A stretch of 64,000 nt of DNA, from NCBI GenBank assembly GCA_964620445.1, contig CAZUHB010000002.1:62001-126000 (forward strand). Reading direction: 5' to 3'. The position numbers and the translations under genes were made by a program. Position 1 is the stretch's first letter. Each line of letters starts with the position of its first letter. Below, one piece after another: positions 1 through 8,302 of this stretch. The notes beneath the pieces were generated by a model. The model searched no databases, was not told where the DNA came from, and saw only the letters and a list, made by a program, of their open reading frames with translations. This stretch comes from CAZUHB01 sp964620445. Lineage in GTDB: Bacteria; Planctomycetota; B15-G4; CAYZWU01.

Positions 1-684
1 CCGGACGTTGCACGGATCCATCTGATAGGCTTTCCGATCCCCGAAAGAGGGCGCCGATCCGGCGGCGTCCCTGAATGGACCGTAGAATCCGGACGCGTAC
101 TTCGCGCTGTAGGCGAGGATCCCGGTGTCGACAAATCCTTCCTCGTCGAGAGCGGCCCTGATCTCGGCCACGCGGCCGTCCATCATATCGGAAGGAGCCA
201 CGAAATGAGCCCCCGCACGCGCCTGGCTGACCGCGGTCCGCGCCAGGAGTTCGAGGGTCGAGTCATTGTCGACCGTTTGTCCGTCGAGAAGACCGCAGTG
301 GCCGTGCGATGTGTACTCGCAAAGGCAGACATCGGCGAAGAGCGTGATCTCCGGATGGGAGGCCGCCGCCTCGCTGAGCGCCCGCTGCACCACTCCTTCC
401 TCGGCCCATGCCGAGGAGCCCTGCTCGTCCTTGGTCGCCGGAATCCCGAACAGGATCACTCCCCCCAGGCCCGCGGCCTCGACCTTGTCGAGAACCGCCC
501 CGAGCCGATCGGGCGGATACTGGAACTGTCCGGGCAGCGACGGGATCTCCCTCGGTTCGCTCAGGCTCTCGTCCACGAAGAGCGGCAGGACGAATTGCCC
601 CGGCCGGAGATGGGTTTCACGAACGAGATGCCTGATCGCGCCTGTCCGTCTCAATCGTCTCGGTCTTTCTTCTGGGAAAGGAAT
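1..684 (-). CDS. hemB: Porphobilinogen synthase (5-aminolevulinate dehydratase), cut by the left edge
   Basis: Condenses two 5-aminolevulinates to porphobilinogen in the tetrapyrrole pathway. About 228 codons are visible, roughly the N-terminal two thirds; the C-terminus lies left of base 1. Diagnostic segments are RHLVRETHL near the start, the metal-site stretch DVCLCEYTSHGHCG with three cysteines (zinc type), APSDMMDGR and SAKYASGFYGPFRDAAGSAP. The frame opens after a TGA at 697-699 and holds no suitable ATG. The codon best placed behind the GGGAGG ribosome-binding site is ATT (682-684), which keeps the typical FPEERPRRLRR N-terminus; TTG at 652-654 is the alternative. It lies 44 bp after cobA-hemD as the last visible gene of the siroheme operon. 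Family is certain; the start is uncertain. Confidence 0.93.
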   Translation of the reverse strand, partial: MPFPEERPRRLRRTGAIRHLVRETHLRPGQFVLPLFVDESLSEPREIPSLPGQFQYPPDRLGAVLDKVEAAGLGGVILFGIPATKDEQGSSAWAEEGVVQRALSEAAASHPEITLFADVCLCEYTSHGHCGLLDGQTVDNDSTLELLARTAVSQARAGAHFVAPSDMMDGRVAEIRAALDEEGFVDTGILAYSAKYASGFYGPFRDAAGSAPSFGDRKAYQMDPCNVR

Positions 685-728
685 GGCGTCCTCCCTTCAA
701 CGTGTTCTCTGACCAAGGAGCGCGACGA

Positions 729-2258
729 TCATGTCGAAACGCGCTCGAACCTCTGACGCACCGCGCGCAGAAGGCCCGGAATCGAATGCTCCTCGGCAAC
801 GACTATATCATCAGCTCCCGCTGCGCGCAGCGCCTCGGCCGTGACCGGGCCGATCGCGAAGGGCACGCTCCGGCCGAGGATCTCGCGAGCCGTCTGGTCG
901 CCGAGCTGCTCGAAGAAGCCGCGCACCGTGGAACCGGACGTGAAAAGACAGCCGTCAGCGCCCCGCTCGCGAAGATCGGCGACCACCTCGGGAATCGGCG
1001 CTCCCCGCGCGATGCGGTAGACGCGCAGCTCGCCTGTTTCGGCACCCAGGGCAACGAGCTTGTCCACGAGAGGATCAGGATCGAGTTCGGGCCCCACGCG
1101 AAGGACCCTCTTGCCCAGGAGACCGAATCGGGAGTGCAGGCCTTCGGCCAGGCTCGCCGTGGTGAACGAATCGGGAACGAAATCGGGTTCGAGGCCGCAG
1201 AGCCGCAGCCGCGTGGCCGTGCCCGATCCGACCGCGGCGATTCGCGCCCCGCCCAATCTGCGCGCGTCGAGCCGTTCCATCCTGAGGCAATCGACGAAGT
1301 AGCGCACGCCGTTCTCGCTGGTGAAAAGGACCCAGTCCCACCCGGTTTCGCCGCCCAGCACGTGGCGAAGGATCTCGCCCGCGTCGATCGGCTCGGTCTT
1401 GATCACCGGAAGATGAACCACGTCGGCGCCCAGCGTCAGCAGCGGCTCGCAGAGCGCCGTCGCCTGGTCGCGCGCCCTGGTCACGACGATCCGCTTTCCG
1501 AAAAGACGGCCGCGGCCGAACCAGGCGAGCTCCTCGGAGAGCGCAACCGTTTCGCCCACGACGAAGAGCGCGGGCGGTTTGATTCCCGCTTCCGTCCCCT
1601 TCTGCACGATCTCTTCCAGGGGCGCCGTGATCGTCTTTTGCAGCGATGTGGTGCCCGATTCGATCAACGCGGCCGGGGTGGCGCGGTTCTTCCCCCCCTC
1701 GATGAGCTCCTTCACCACGCGCGGAAAGGTGCCGACTCCCATGTAGCCCACGAGGGTGATGTTGTCGAGGGCCGCAAGCCTTTTCCAGTCGATCTGTCCG
1801 GCCGGTTTGTCAGGTGTCTCGTGGGCGGTGACGAAAACGCACTGCGTCGCCGTGCGGCGGTGGGTCACGGGGATACCGGCGTAGGCGGCCGCGGCGATAC
1901 CCGAGGTCACTCCCGGCACCACCTCGAAATCGCACCCTGCCTCGCGGAGCGCCAGCGCTTCCTCGCCGCCGCGTCCGAACACGAACGGGTCCCCCCCCTT
2001 GAGGCGCACCACGAGTTTGCCCTCCCGGGCGAGCTGGACGAGGAGGCTGTTGATCTCTTCCTGGGGCAGGCTGTGGTGACCGGCCGACTTTCCCACGTAG
2101 TGCAATTCGACCGCGGCAGGCACGTCGTCGAGCAGGCTCGGATGAACGAGCCGGTCGAAGACCACGGCATCGGCCCTTCGCAAGACGTCGCGGCCCCGCA
2201 CCGTGATCAATCCGGGATCACCCGGACCGGCGCCCACGAGGTAAACCAGGCCTTTCAT
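729..2258 (-). CDS. cobA-hemD: Fused uroporphyrinogen-III C-methyltransferase / uroporphyrinogen-III synthase
   Basis: A bifunctional enzyme of 509 residues. Residues 1 to about 245 are the SAM-dependent methyltransferase (SUMT), with VYLVGAGPGDPGLITVRG at the N-terminus, VVRLKGGDPFVFGRGGEE, and PGVTSGIAAAAYAGIPVTHR. Residues from about 255 onward form the HemD uroporphyrinogen-III synthase domain, starting at GKRIVVTRARDQA. Together they cyclise hydroxymethylbilane and dimethylate the product to precorrin-2, the branch point towards siroheme. Such fusions are known in many anaerobes. It follows hemC by 55 bp and precedes hemB. The product feeds the Met8-like protein encoded upstream and, in the end, DsrAB. 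Confidence 0.96.
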   Translation of the reverse strand: MKGLVYLVGAGPGDPGLITVRGRDVLRRADAVVFDRLVHPSLLDDVPAAVELHYVGKSAGHHSLPQEEINSLLVQLAREGKLVVRLKGGDPFVFGRGGEEALALREAGCDFEVVPGVTSGIAAAAYAGIPVTHRRTATQCVFVTAHETPDKPAGQIDWKRLAALDNITLVGYMGVGTFPRVVKELIEGGKNRATPAALIESGTTSLQKTITAPLEEIVQKGTEAGIKPPALFVVGETVALSEELAWFGRGRLFGKRIVVTRARDQATALCEPLLTLGADVVHLPVIKTEPIDAGEILRHVLGGETGWDWVLFTSENGVRYFVDCLRMERLDARRLGGARIAAVGSGTATRLRLCGLEPDFVPDSFTTASLAEGLHSRFGLLGKRVLRVGPELDPDPLVDKLVALGAETGELRVYRIARGAPIPEVVADLRERGADGCLFTSGSTVRGFFEQLGDQTAREILGRSVPFAIGPVTAEALRAAGADDIVVAEEHSIPGLLRAVRQRFERVST

Positions 2259-2313
2259 CGTCGCTTTTCTCCAATCCGATTCGAAGGGCGCCCAACCGGG
2301 CGGAGCTTCGATC

Positions 2314-3315
2314 TCATATCAGTCCCGCCGCCCCCCGCGAGAGGAGAGCCTCTCCCAGTTCGACACCTGCAGACCTCGCCGAGTCCGCGGCCGCGGCCAA
2401 ATCTTCGTCCCCCGATCGGAGCGGCCGGGTGACCTGTTCCTGCAGTATCCGCTCACCCTCCCTGTCGAGAACGCGCCCCTCGATGTGCAGCGTCTGACCG
2501 TCCCGTGTTGCCTGCGCGGCCACCGCGGCGGAACAACCCGCTCCGAGCGTTCTCAGAAGGGCCCGCTCCGCCTCGAGACAGATCCTGCTCGACCTGGAAC
2601 CGACCGCGTCGAGGATCGATGCCCAACGGTTTCGAGCCAGACGCTCGAGAACGACGATTCCCTGGCCGGCCGCCGGAAGGCAGATATCGAAAGGGATCAG
2701 CTCCGAGATCCTGTGTGTCAGGTCGAGCCGCCTGAGCCCGGCGGCGGCAAGAAGGAGCGCGTCGACCTCGCCCGAGTCGAGCTTGTCGAGGCGGGTCTGA
2801 AGATTGCCGCGCAAGGGCACGAACTCGAGGTCGGCGCGTACCCTCTTGAGCTGCGCGATGCGCCGCGGCGAACAGCTTCCCACGCGGGCGCCCTGGCGCA
2901 GCCCCGCGAGAAAGGTGTCGTTGCCGGCCACGAGCACATCGTGAGCATCCTCGCGCTCGAGAGCGCCGGCGAGGCAGAAGGCGTCGGGCAGCGTGGACGG
3001 CAGATCCTTGGCGCTGTGCACGGCCGCGTCGATTCTCCCGTCGAGGAGAGCCTCTTCGAGAGCACGGGTGAACACGCCCGGCTCGGTGAATCGATCGAGG
3101 CGGGTTCTCAGGTCCCGATCGCCGTGGCTCGTGATCGGTACGATCTCGATCTCGATTCCCCTGACGATGCGCTCGTCGACGTCGCCCGCCGCAGCAGCCG
3201 TGGCGGACGCCTCGGAAACGACGGCCGCGGCCACTGCCTCGGCAGCCAGCTCGGCTTGTGCCATGGCGAGGGGGCTCTTCCGCGAGCCGAGTCTCAGTTT
3301 AACGGGCGTCTCCAT
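2314..3315 (-). CDS. hemC: Hydroxymethylbilane synthase (porphobilinogen deaminase)
   Basis: Polymerises four porphobilinogens to hydroxymethylbilane. The 333-residue protein starts with LRLGSRKSPLAMAQAEL, contains VHSAKDLPSTLPDAFCLAG and QGIVVLERLARN, and has the dipyrromethane-cofactor cysteine in LGAGCSAAVAAQA. A stretch of about 20 mostly alanine residues (near residues 25-50) sits between the first helix and the following strand, where most homologues are compact. The start overlaps the end of the upstream met8-like gene by 17 bp, which suggests translational coupling. Middle gene of the siroheme operon. Confidence 0.96.
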   Translation of the reverse strand: METPVKLRLGSRKSPLAMAQAELAAEAVAAAVVSEASATAAAAGDVDERIVRGIEIEIVPITSHGDRDLRTRLDRFTEPGVFTRALEEALLDGRIDAAVHSAKDLPSTLPDAFCLAGALEREDAHDVLVAGNDTFLAGLRQGARVGSCSPRRIAQLKRVRADLEFVPLRGNLQTRLDKLDSGEVDALLLAAAGLRRLDLTHRISELIPFDICLPAAGQGIVVLERLARNRWASILDAVGSRSSRICLEAERALLRTLGAGCSAAVAAQATRDGQTLHIEGRVLDREGERILQEQVTRPLRSGDEDLAAAADSARSAGVELGEALLSRGAAGLI

Positions 3316-4060
3316 CGGCTGTGTCCCTGTTCAAGAGAGTGTCCATGGCTGCCTCGGCAGCACCGTCGCTTTCGAGCAGGCTTTTCCAGTCCATCGCCGT
3401 GAACATCTCGAAGAGCTTCTTTTTTTCCTCGAAATCGAGCGTGCCGTCGGACTGGACCTTCTTGCGAAATTCCTCCGCCAGGAGAGCGACCTCTTCCCAG
3501 TGCGCGGGGAGCATCTCCTCGAGTCGCTCGCGCACCCAGCGCGCGAAAAAGGGCGCCGTGCCCTGCGTTCCCACGGAGAGTACGAGCGGGCCGCGGCGCA
3601 CGATTCCCGAGAGGATGAAATCACACCGAGCAGGATCGTCCACCACGTTGACCGGGACGGCCGCGGCGCGGCAGTCTTCGAAAACACGCTGGTTGATCTC
3701 CCTGTCATCGACCGCCGCGATCACGAGATCGAAGCGGGCCGCCTCGCCGGGATCGTAGGCGCGCCGGACGAGATCGATCCGCCCCCGATCGGCCAGGGCT
3801 TCGAGTCCGGGACAGAGATCAGGCGCCACGACAGTGACGGCGCCGCCGAAGTCGAGGAGGTTTTGAACCTTTCGAAGCGCCACCGAGCCCCCTCCGACGA
3901 CGAGACAGACGCGGTCCTTCAGCTGCAGGTTCAGGGGGAAATAACCTGGTCGGCTCGATTCTTGTCCAGATCTCGATCGCGGCACGGCAAAGCCTCGGAT
4001 ATCGCCAACGGCGGTCTCTCTCTGAATAACACTTTTACACACACTGTCCAGAACCAACAA
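3299..4060 (-). CDS. Precorrin-2 dehydrogenase / sirohydrochlorin ferrochelatase (Met8 / CysG N-terminal type)
   Basis: Oxidises precorrin-2 to sirohydrochlorin with NAD+ and in many homologues inserts iron to give siroheme. The core starts at YFPLNLQLKDRVCLVVGGG, a Rossmann glycine motif typical of Met8/CysG-B, followed by VALRKVQNLLDFGGAVTVVAP, VIAAVDDREIN and VNVVDDPARCDFILSGIVRRGPL. The methyltransferase half of CysG is absent; that activity is in the cobA-hemD fusion next door. The outermost start is a TTG at 4060; a GTG at 3985 lies closer to the usual family N-terminus and may be the real start. It overlaps hemC by 17 bp. Whether it performs the ferrochelatase step cannot be decided from sequence alone. 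Confidence 0.9.
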   Translation of the reverse strand: MLVLDSVCKSVIQRETAVGDIRGFAVPRSRSGQESSRPGYFPLNLQLKDRVCLVVGGGSVALRKVQNLLDFGGAVTVVAPDLCPGLEALADRGRIDLVRRAYDPGEAARFDLVIAAVDDREINQRVFEDCRAAAVPVNVVDDPARCDFILSGIVRRGPLVLSVGTQGTAPFFARWVRERLEEMLPAHWEEVALLAEEFRKKVQSDGTLDFEEKKKLFEMFTAMDWKSLLESDGAAEAAMDTLLNRDTADGDAR

Positions 4061-4109
4061 GAATAAGCAGGCGAGGGCCTATTTGGAAGGGCAATCAGGG
4101 CGGGACCGA

Positions 4110-6062
4110 TCACTTTTTCCGATCGAGGGCTTGGATCCTGGCCGCGATCCGCGCCGCGTGCTCGCCGCCCTCCTCGAGGAGTTCGATCGCCTTCTCGTAC
4201 GCCTCGATCGCTTCGGCCGGACGGCCAAGCCGCTCGAGCGTTTCTCCAAGATCGATATGGGCCACGGCGAGATAGGGATCGAGGAGCACGGCTTGGCGCA
4301 AGAGTTTTTCCGCGAGAGTGTCGTTCTGGCGTGCAGCCGCGATGAGCGACAGACCGTACATCGATTCCGCCACGTCGCTCGCTATGGGCCAGCCGATCGC
4401 CCGGGCCCTGTTCAGCGCATTCTGGTAGGCGTTTCGAGCCCCGTCGAGGTCGCTCGTGGCGAGCAGGGCGTGGCCGAGGAAATTGTGGAGCGGCACGAAC
4501 TCGGGCTTGGCGCGGACCCCCTCCTCGAAGTAATCGATCGCCGCGTCGAGACGGTCGTGGTCCCGCTCGAAGATGCCGAGGTTCATGAAGCCGATATAGG
4601 CGGAATCGACCCAGTTCTTCGGCTTGTCGTTGACCCACCAGAAAGCCGCTATCAGCAGAATCAGCGCGATGGCCAGAGGGTGCCACCGCTTCTTCCGGTA
4701 CGCCTTGATCAGCCATTCGGCCGCGCCGCAGGCGAGAATGATGAGCACGGGCATCACGGGCATCTTGAAGCGGGTGCACACGAAAAAAACGATCACCGAG
4801 GCGGAGTAGACCAGCGCGAATCCGTAAAGGGGGAAGAAACGCCTCCACCGCCTGAGACCGAGGATCAGACCGAGCAGGGACAGGGGGCCGACGAGCCAGA
4901 AACCGACAGGCATCCATCGAACGACAGGGCCGAACCGTTCGGCAAAGAACCGGATCGGCTGGTTGTTGGTGAACTCGGCCTGATTCCAGAAGTAGCCCAC
5001 TTTTTTCATGGTCAGCGCGATCCAGTCGCCGGGGCGCTCGCGGACGAAATCGAGTGCTCGCCCGAAGAAATGGCGTGAAACCTCGGAGGGCTTGAGCGCG
5101 CACCCCTCCGCTTCCTGAGCCATTGCGATCGAATCGCGGTAGCTCTCCCAGAGCCCGGGCCGCGCGCCGGGAATCTCGGCGGCGCTCCCGTCCGACGCGG
5201 GATTGTTGCCGATGAAGAAGTTGACTCCTCCCTGCGACGAGATCAGAACGAGGTCGCCCCCCTCGACCACGTTGCGGACCGTGACCGGCGCGATCGTGAT
5301 CAAGCAGGTCGCGCCCAGCAACGCCGCCCGCGCCAGACGTTTCCACCAACCGGTTCGCCACCGCGCTCCGAAAGGTCGATCGGCCGGCTTCGACCGCACG
5401 TCGACGAGCGCGAGCCAGAGACAGGCGCAGATCCCGAAGAGAAGTATGTTGGGCCGGGCCAGCGCCGACGCGCCGAGAACCACGCCGGCCGCCCCGAGAA
5501 GGGGGAACGACCCCGACGATGATCCGCGTTCCAAGAGGTAGAGGAAAAGAAGATCGAGAAAAACGATGAGCGGTACGATGAGGAGCTCTCCCTCGAAGTA
5601 GAAGAAGAGCCAGAACGTGGCAGCCACGAGGCCGGCACCCAGCGCGGTGGCGCGGCAATAGAAACGCCTCGCCAGGAGGAACACGAGGCCGCAGCTGATC
5701 GAGCCGATGACGGCCTGAACGACGCGCGGGGCGAGATAACCGGGACCGAAGACCTTGTAACAGAGGCCGAGGAACCAGGAGTAGAGCGGCGCACGAAAAT
5801 AGGGCTCGCCCTCCATGAACGATCGGCCCTCGGCAAAGGCGCGCGCCCATTGGTCATTGTAGGAGGGATCCATCATGGGATAGGCGAAAAGCGGATTGGA
5901 CCGGAACTGGAGGATGTAGATCATTCGGAAACAGAGCGCGGCGAGCAGGACCACGCAGAAGCAGATCCAGTCCCGGCGCTCGAGTGCGTTCCGTCGATCG
6001 AGCGGATCGGTTGATCGATCGTACGCGGCGGCTTCGACAGGGGCTTGCGTCTTTTTACTCAC
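4110..6062 (-). CDS. ArnT/PMT-family glycosyltransferase with C-terminal TPR region
   Basis: A 650-residue polytopic membrane protein. A cytoplasmic N-terminus of about 35 residues precedes roughly a dozen membrane segments. Loop 1 carries MMDPSYNDQWARAFAEGRSF and EPYFRAPLYSWFLGLCYK, resembling the acidic donor/catalytic loop of GT39/GT83-type transferases that use polyprenyl-phosphate sugars. The last 180 residues are soluble TPR-like repeats (for example AAIDYFEEGVRAKPEFVPLH and AHIDLGETLERLGRPAEAIE). It is a tandem paralogue of the next upstream gene, overlapping its end by 8 bp. The substrate is unknown; transfer of a sugar to lipid or protein at the cell surface is the likely role. It is cotranscribed with siroheme genes for no evident reason. 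Confidence 0.85.
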   Translation of the reverse strand: MSKKTQAPVEAAAYDRSTDPLDRRNALERRDWICFCVVLLAALCFRMIYILQFRSNPLFAYPMMDPSYNDQWARAFAEGRSFMEGEPYFRAPLYSWFLGLCYKVFGPGYLAPRVVQAVIGSISCGLVFLLARRFYCRATALGAGLVAATFWLFFYFEGELLIVPLIVFLDLLFLYLLERGSSSGSFPLLGAAGVVLGASALARPNILLFGICACLWLALVDVRSKPADRPFGARWRTGWWKRLARAALLGATCLITIAPVTVRNVVEGGDLVLISSQGGVNFFIGNNPASDGSAAEIPGARPGLWESYRDSIAMAQEAEGCALKPSEVSRHFFGRALDFVRERPGDWIALTMKKVGYFWNQAEFTNNQPIRFFAERFGPVVRWMPVGFWLVGPLSLLGLILGLRRWRRFFPLYGFALVYSASVIVFFVCTRFKMPVMPVLIILACGAAEWLIKAYRKKRWHPLAIALILLIAAFWWVNDKPKNWVDSAYIGFMNLGIFERDHDRLDAAIDYFEEGVRAKPEFVPLHNFLGHALLATSDLDGARNAYQNALNRARAIGWPIASDVAESMYGLSLIAAARQNDTLAEKLLRQAVLLDPYLAVAHIDLGETLERLGRPAEAIEAYEKAIELLEEGGEHAARIAARIQALDRKK

Positions 6063-7896
6063 GTCGACCGTCCTGCTCCGGAGCGGTATCTCTGCCCGAT
6101 CCGGATTGCTCGGCGAGTTTTCTCAATTCCTCTTCGGCCTTGGTGTAGTCCGGGGCGATCGAGAGCGTGAAACGGAAATACTTGATCGCCTCGTCAATTT
6201 TCCCCTCGTCCACGGCGATGAGACCGAGACCGAACACGGAGTCGGCGTACTCGCTCCGGTGGCGCGCTCGCATGTTTCTCTTTCGAATCGACTCGAAGGC
6301 TTTCTTCGCTCCTTCGCGATCTCCCATCTTGTACAACGCCACGCCGAGCCGCGTGTGGAGCAGGGTCTCGTAAGCCGGTTTCGAAAGCTCTATCGGCCCG
6401 AAGGCATCGATCGCTTCCCTGTAATACTCGACGGCCTTCCGGGGATTGCCGTTGTTCAACTCGAGACTGCCCAGTATCTCGAGACCTCCGAATGTGGAGT
6501 CCGTGTACTTCTCGGGCAAGGTATTGGTCCACCAGAAGAGAGGGACGAGGACGAGCCCGGCGATCGCGGCTCGCGTCCACCGGCGTTGCGCGCAGACCGT
6601 GAAGATCCAGTGAACCGCGCTGCAGGCGAGAACGATGAGCACCGGTACGACGGGCATCCTGAACCGGGTGCAGATGAAGAAGAGAATGACCGACGCCGTG
6701 TAAACCAGACAGAATCCCCACAATGGAAAGGTGCGGCGGAACCGTTTCAGGCAGAGAATCAGTCCGAGCAGCGAGAGAGGCGCGATGAGCCCGAATCCGA
6801 TCGGCAAGAGGCGCACGACCGGACCGAATCGCTCCGCGAAGAAACGGATCGGCTGGTTGTTGGTGAACTCGGCGCGGTTGAAGAAGAATCCCGCCTTGCG
6901 GCAGGTCAGCCCGATCCAGTCATCGGTCGACTCGCGGATGAAGCGGTACGCTTGGTCGAAGAAGTACTGTGAGACCTCGGAGGGCTTGAGACGGCGGCCC
7001 TCGGCGTTCTCGGCAATGGCGATCGTGTCGTGGTATCCCTCCCACCAGCCGGCCCGCGTGCCGGGCACGACCGCCGTGGTTCCGTCGGAAGAGGCGTTGT
7101 TGCCGATGTAGAAGTTAACCCCTCCCTGGGAGGAGATCAGGACCAGGTCGTCGCCCTCGGTCCAGTTGCGCACGGTGACGGGCAGGATCGCCACGAGGCA
7201 CGCTCCGCCGAAAAGGAACGCCCGCCCGAACCCCCTCCGCCAGTTCGCGCCGAATCCCTTCGATTCGCGTGGATCGACGAGAAGAAGCCAGACGCACGCT
7301 GCGAGCCCGAAGAGAAGGATGTTGGGTCGGGCGATGGCCGAGATCCCGGTCACGAGACCGCTCAGAACGATGAGGAGCTTCGATCCCCCATCGAGAGCCT
7401 TGGCCAGGAGCCACAGAAGCAGGAGGTCGAGAAAAACGATGAGCGGCACGATGAGCAGTTCGTTCTCGAAGTAGACGAAGAGCCAGAAGGTCGCGGCCAC
7501 CCCACCCGATGCGGCCGCAACGGTCCGGTTGAAAAAACGGCGGGCGAGAAGGAACAGGAGTCCGCAGCTCATCGACCCGAGCAAGATCTGAACGATGCGG
7601 GGAAAGAGATAGCTCCCGTCCGACAGCTTGTAGCAGATCCCCAGGAACCAGGGATAGAGGGGTGCGCGAAAATAGGGCTGTGCGTCCATGAATGACCGCC
7701 CCTCGGCAAAGTCGCGCGCCCACAGGTCGTGGTATTCAGGATCCATGATGGGGAATTCGAACAGGGGGCAGAACCTGTACTGCCAGAGATAAACGGCGCG
7801 CACCGCGAGCGCACCGAGGACGATGGCGCAGAGGATGATCCAGTCCGAGCGTCCGAAGGTCTTTGGCGAGTCGTTCCCGTCCATCTCCAGGTCCAC
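6055..7896 (-). CDS. ArnT/PMT-family glycosyltransferase with C-terminal TPR region (tandem paralogue)
   Basis: 613 residues, clearly homologous over the full length to the 4110-6062 protein: shared IMDPEYHDLWARDFAEGRSF, PYFRAPLYPWFLGICYK, SSQGGVNFYIGNN and FTNNQPIRFFAERFGPVVR. Same plan: a short cytoplasmic lead, many membrane helices, then TPR-like repeats (AVEYYREAIDAF, AIKYFRFTLSIAPDYTKAEE). Starts with GTG at 7896 or ATG at 7884; an AAAGGAG lies just ahead of the GTG. First gene of the glycosyltransferase-siroheme operon. The TATATA-rich stretch at 7928-7938 may belong to its promoter, but I see no convincing -35 box. Substrate unknown. Confidence 0.84.
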   Translation of the reverse strand: MDLEMDGNDSPKTFGRSDWIILCAIVLGALAVRAVYLWQYRFCPLFEFPIMDPEYHDLWARDFAEGRSFMDAQPYFRAPLYPWFLGICYKLSDGSYLFPRIVQILLGSMSCGLLFLLARRFFNRTVAAASGGVAATFWLFVYFENELLIVPLIVFLDLLLLWLLAKALDGGSKLLIVLSGLVTGISAIARPNILLFGLAACVWLLLVDPRESKGFGANWRRGFGRAFLFGGACLVAILPVTVRNWTEGDDLVLISSQGGVNFYIGNNASSDGTTAVVPGTRAGWWEGYHDTIAIAENAEGRRLKPSEVSQYFFDQAYRFIRESTDDWIGLTCRKAGFFFNRAEFTNNQPIRFFAERFGPVVRLLPIGFGLIAPLSLLGLILCLKRFRRTFPLWGFCLVYTASVILFFICTRFRMPVVPVLIVLACSAVHWIFTVCAQRRWTRAAIAGLVLVPLFWWTNTLPEKYTDSTFGGLEILGSLELNNGNPRKAVEYYREAIDAFGPIELSKPAYETLLHTRLGVALYKMGDREGAKKAFESIRKRNMRARHRSEYADSVFGLGLIAVDEGKIDEAIKYFRFTLSIAPDYTKAEEELRKLAEQSGSGRDTAPEQDGRRE

Positions 7897-8019
7897 GCGC
7901 TCCTTTCGTCCGGAAGTCTACCGACCTATATATACTATCGCACCGCCAATTACCATGCGACGGCTGGACGGTCAAAATGTGCTTTCAAGTTGACGAATTC
8001 TCGTGCAAAGATGAAGAGG

Positions 8020-8218
8020 TTTTCTCGCAAAGGCGCAGAGGACGCAGAGTCGGAGAAATAGGACCAGGGTTCCAGAAATCTTGGAGTTCGCATTGACTCG
8101 ATCGTAAGGATCAGCGCCGGGAGAATGGTTTGTCTCAAGACTTTGGCCGGGCCTCCACCACAATTCTTATTGCATAGTTTTTTTTCTTCTCTGCGTCCTC
8201 TGCGCCTTTGCGAGAAAA
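8020..8218. repeat. Perfect 30-bp inverted repeat flanking a 139-bp spacer
   Basis: The 30 bases at 8020-8049 are the exact reverse complement of 8189-8218. The arm is built on CGCAAAGGCGCAGAGGACGC. The spacer (8050-8188) holds no convincing gene. Motifs of this CGCAAAG-GCGCAGAG type occur as dispersed intergenic repeats in many bacterial genomes, so this is probably a non-autonomous repeat pair rather than a regulatory site. It lies in the 407-bp gap between the glycosyltransferase operon start and dsrP. Confidence 0.85.
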
Positions 8219-8246
8219 ATTCTCTACCCCTTCCTGTCGGCACAAG

Positions 8247-8282
8247 AAAAAACCCCGGAACAGCCGAGCCGCTCCGGGGTGT
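8247..8282 (-). terminator. Rho-independent terminator after dsrP
   Basis: On the minus strand, CCCCGGA pairs with TCCGGGG across a 13-nt loop (arms 8253-8259 and 8273-8279) and is followed directly by six T residues (8247-8252). It lies about 20 bp after the dsrP stop. It marks the end of the dsr transcription unit and separates it from the glycosyltransferase-siroheme genes. Confidence 0.9.
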
Positions 8283-8302
8283 TGTTTGTCTTCAGTCGAG
8301 GA

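Noticed and set aside
702..2432. Long open frame on the plus strand opposite cobA-hemD
   Set aside because: Shadow of a real gene in GC-rich DNA: no recognisable domain, arginine-rich composition, and the minus strand encodes an unmistakable enzyme.
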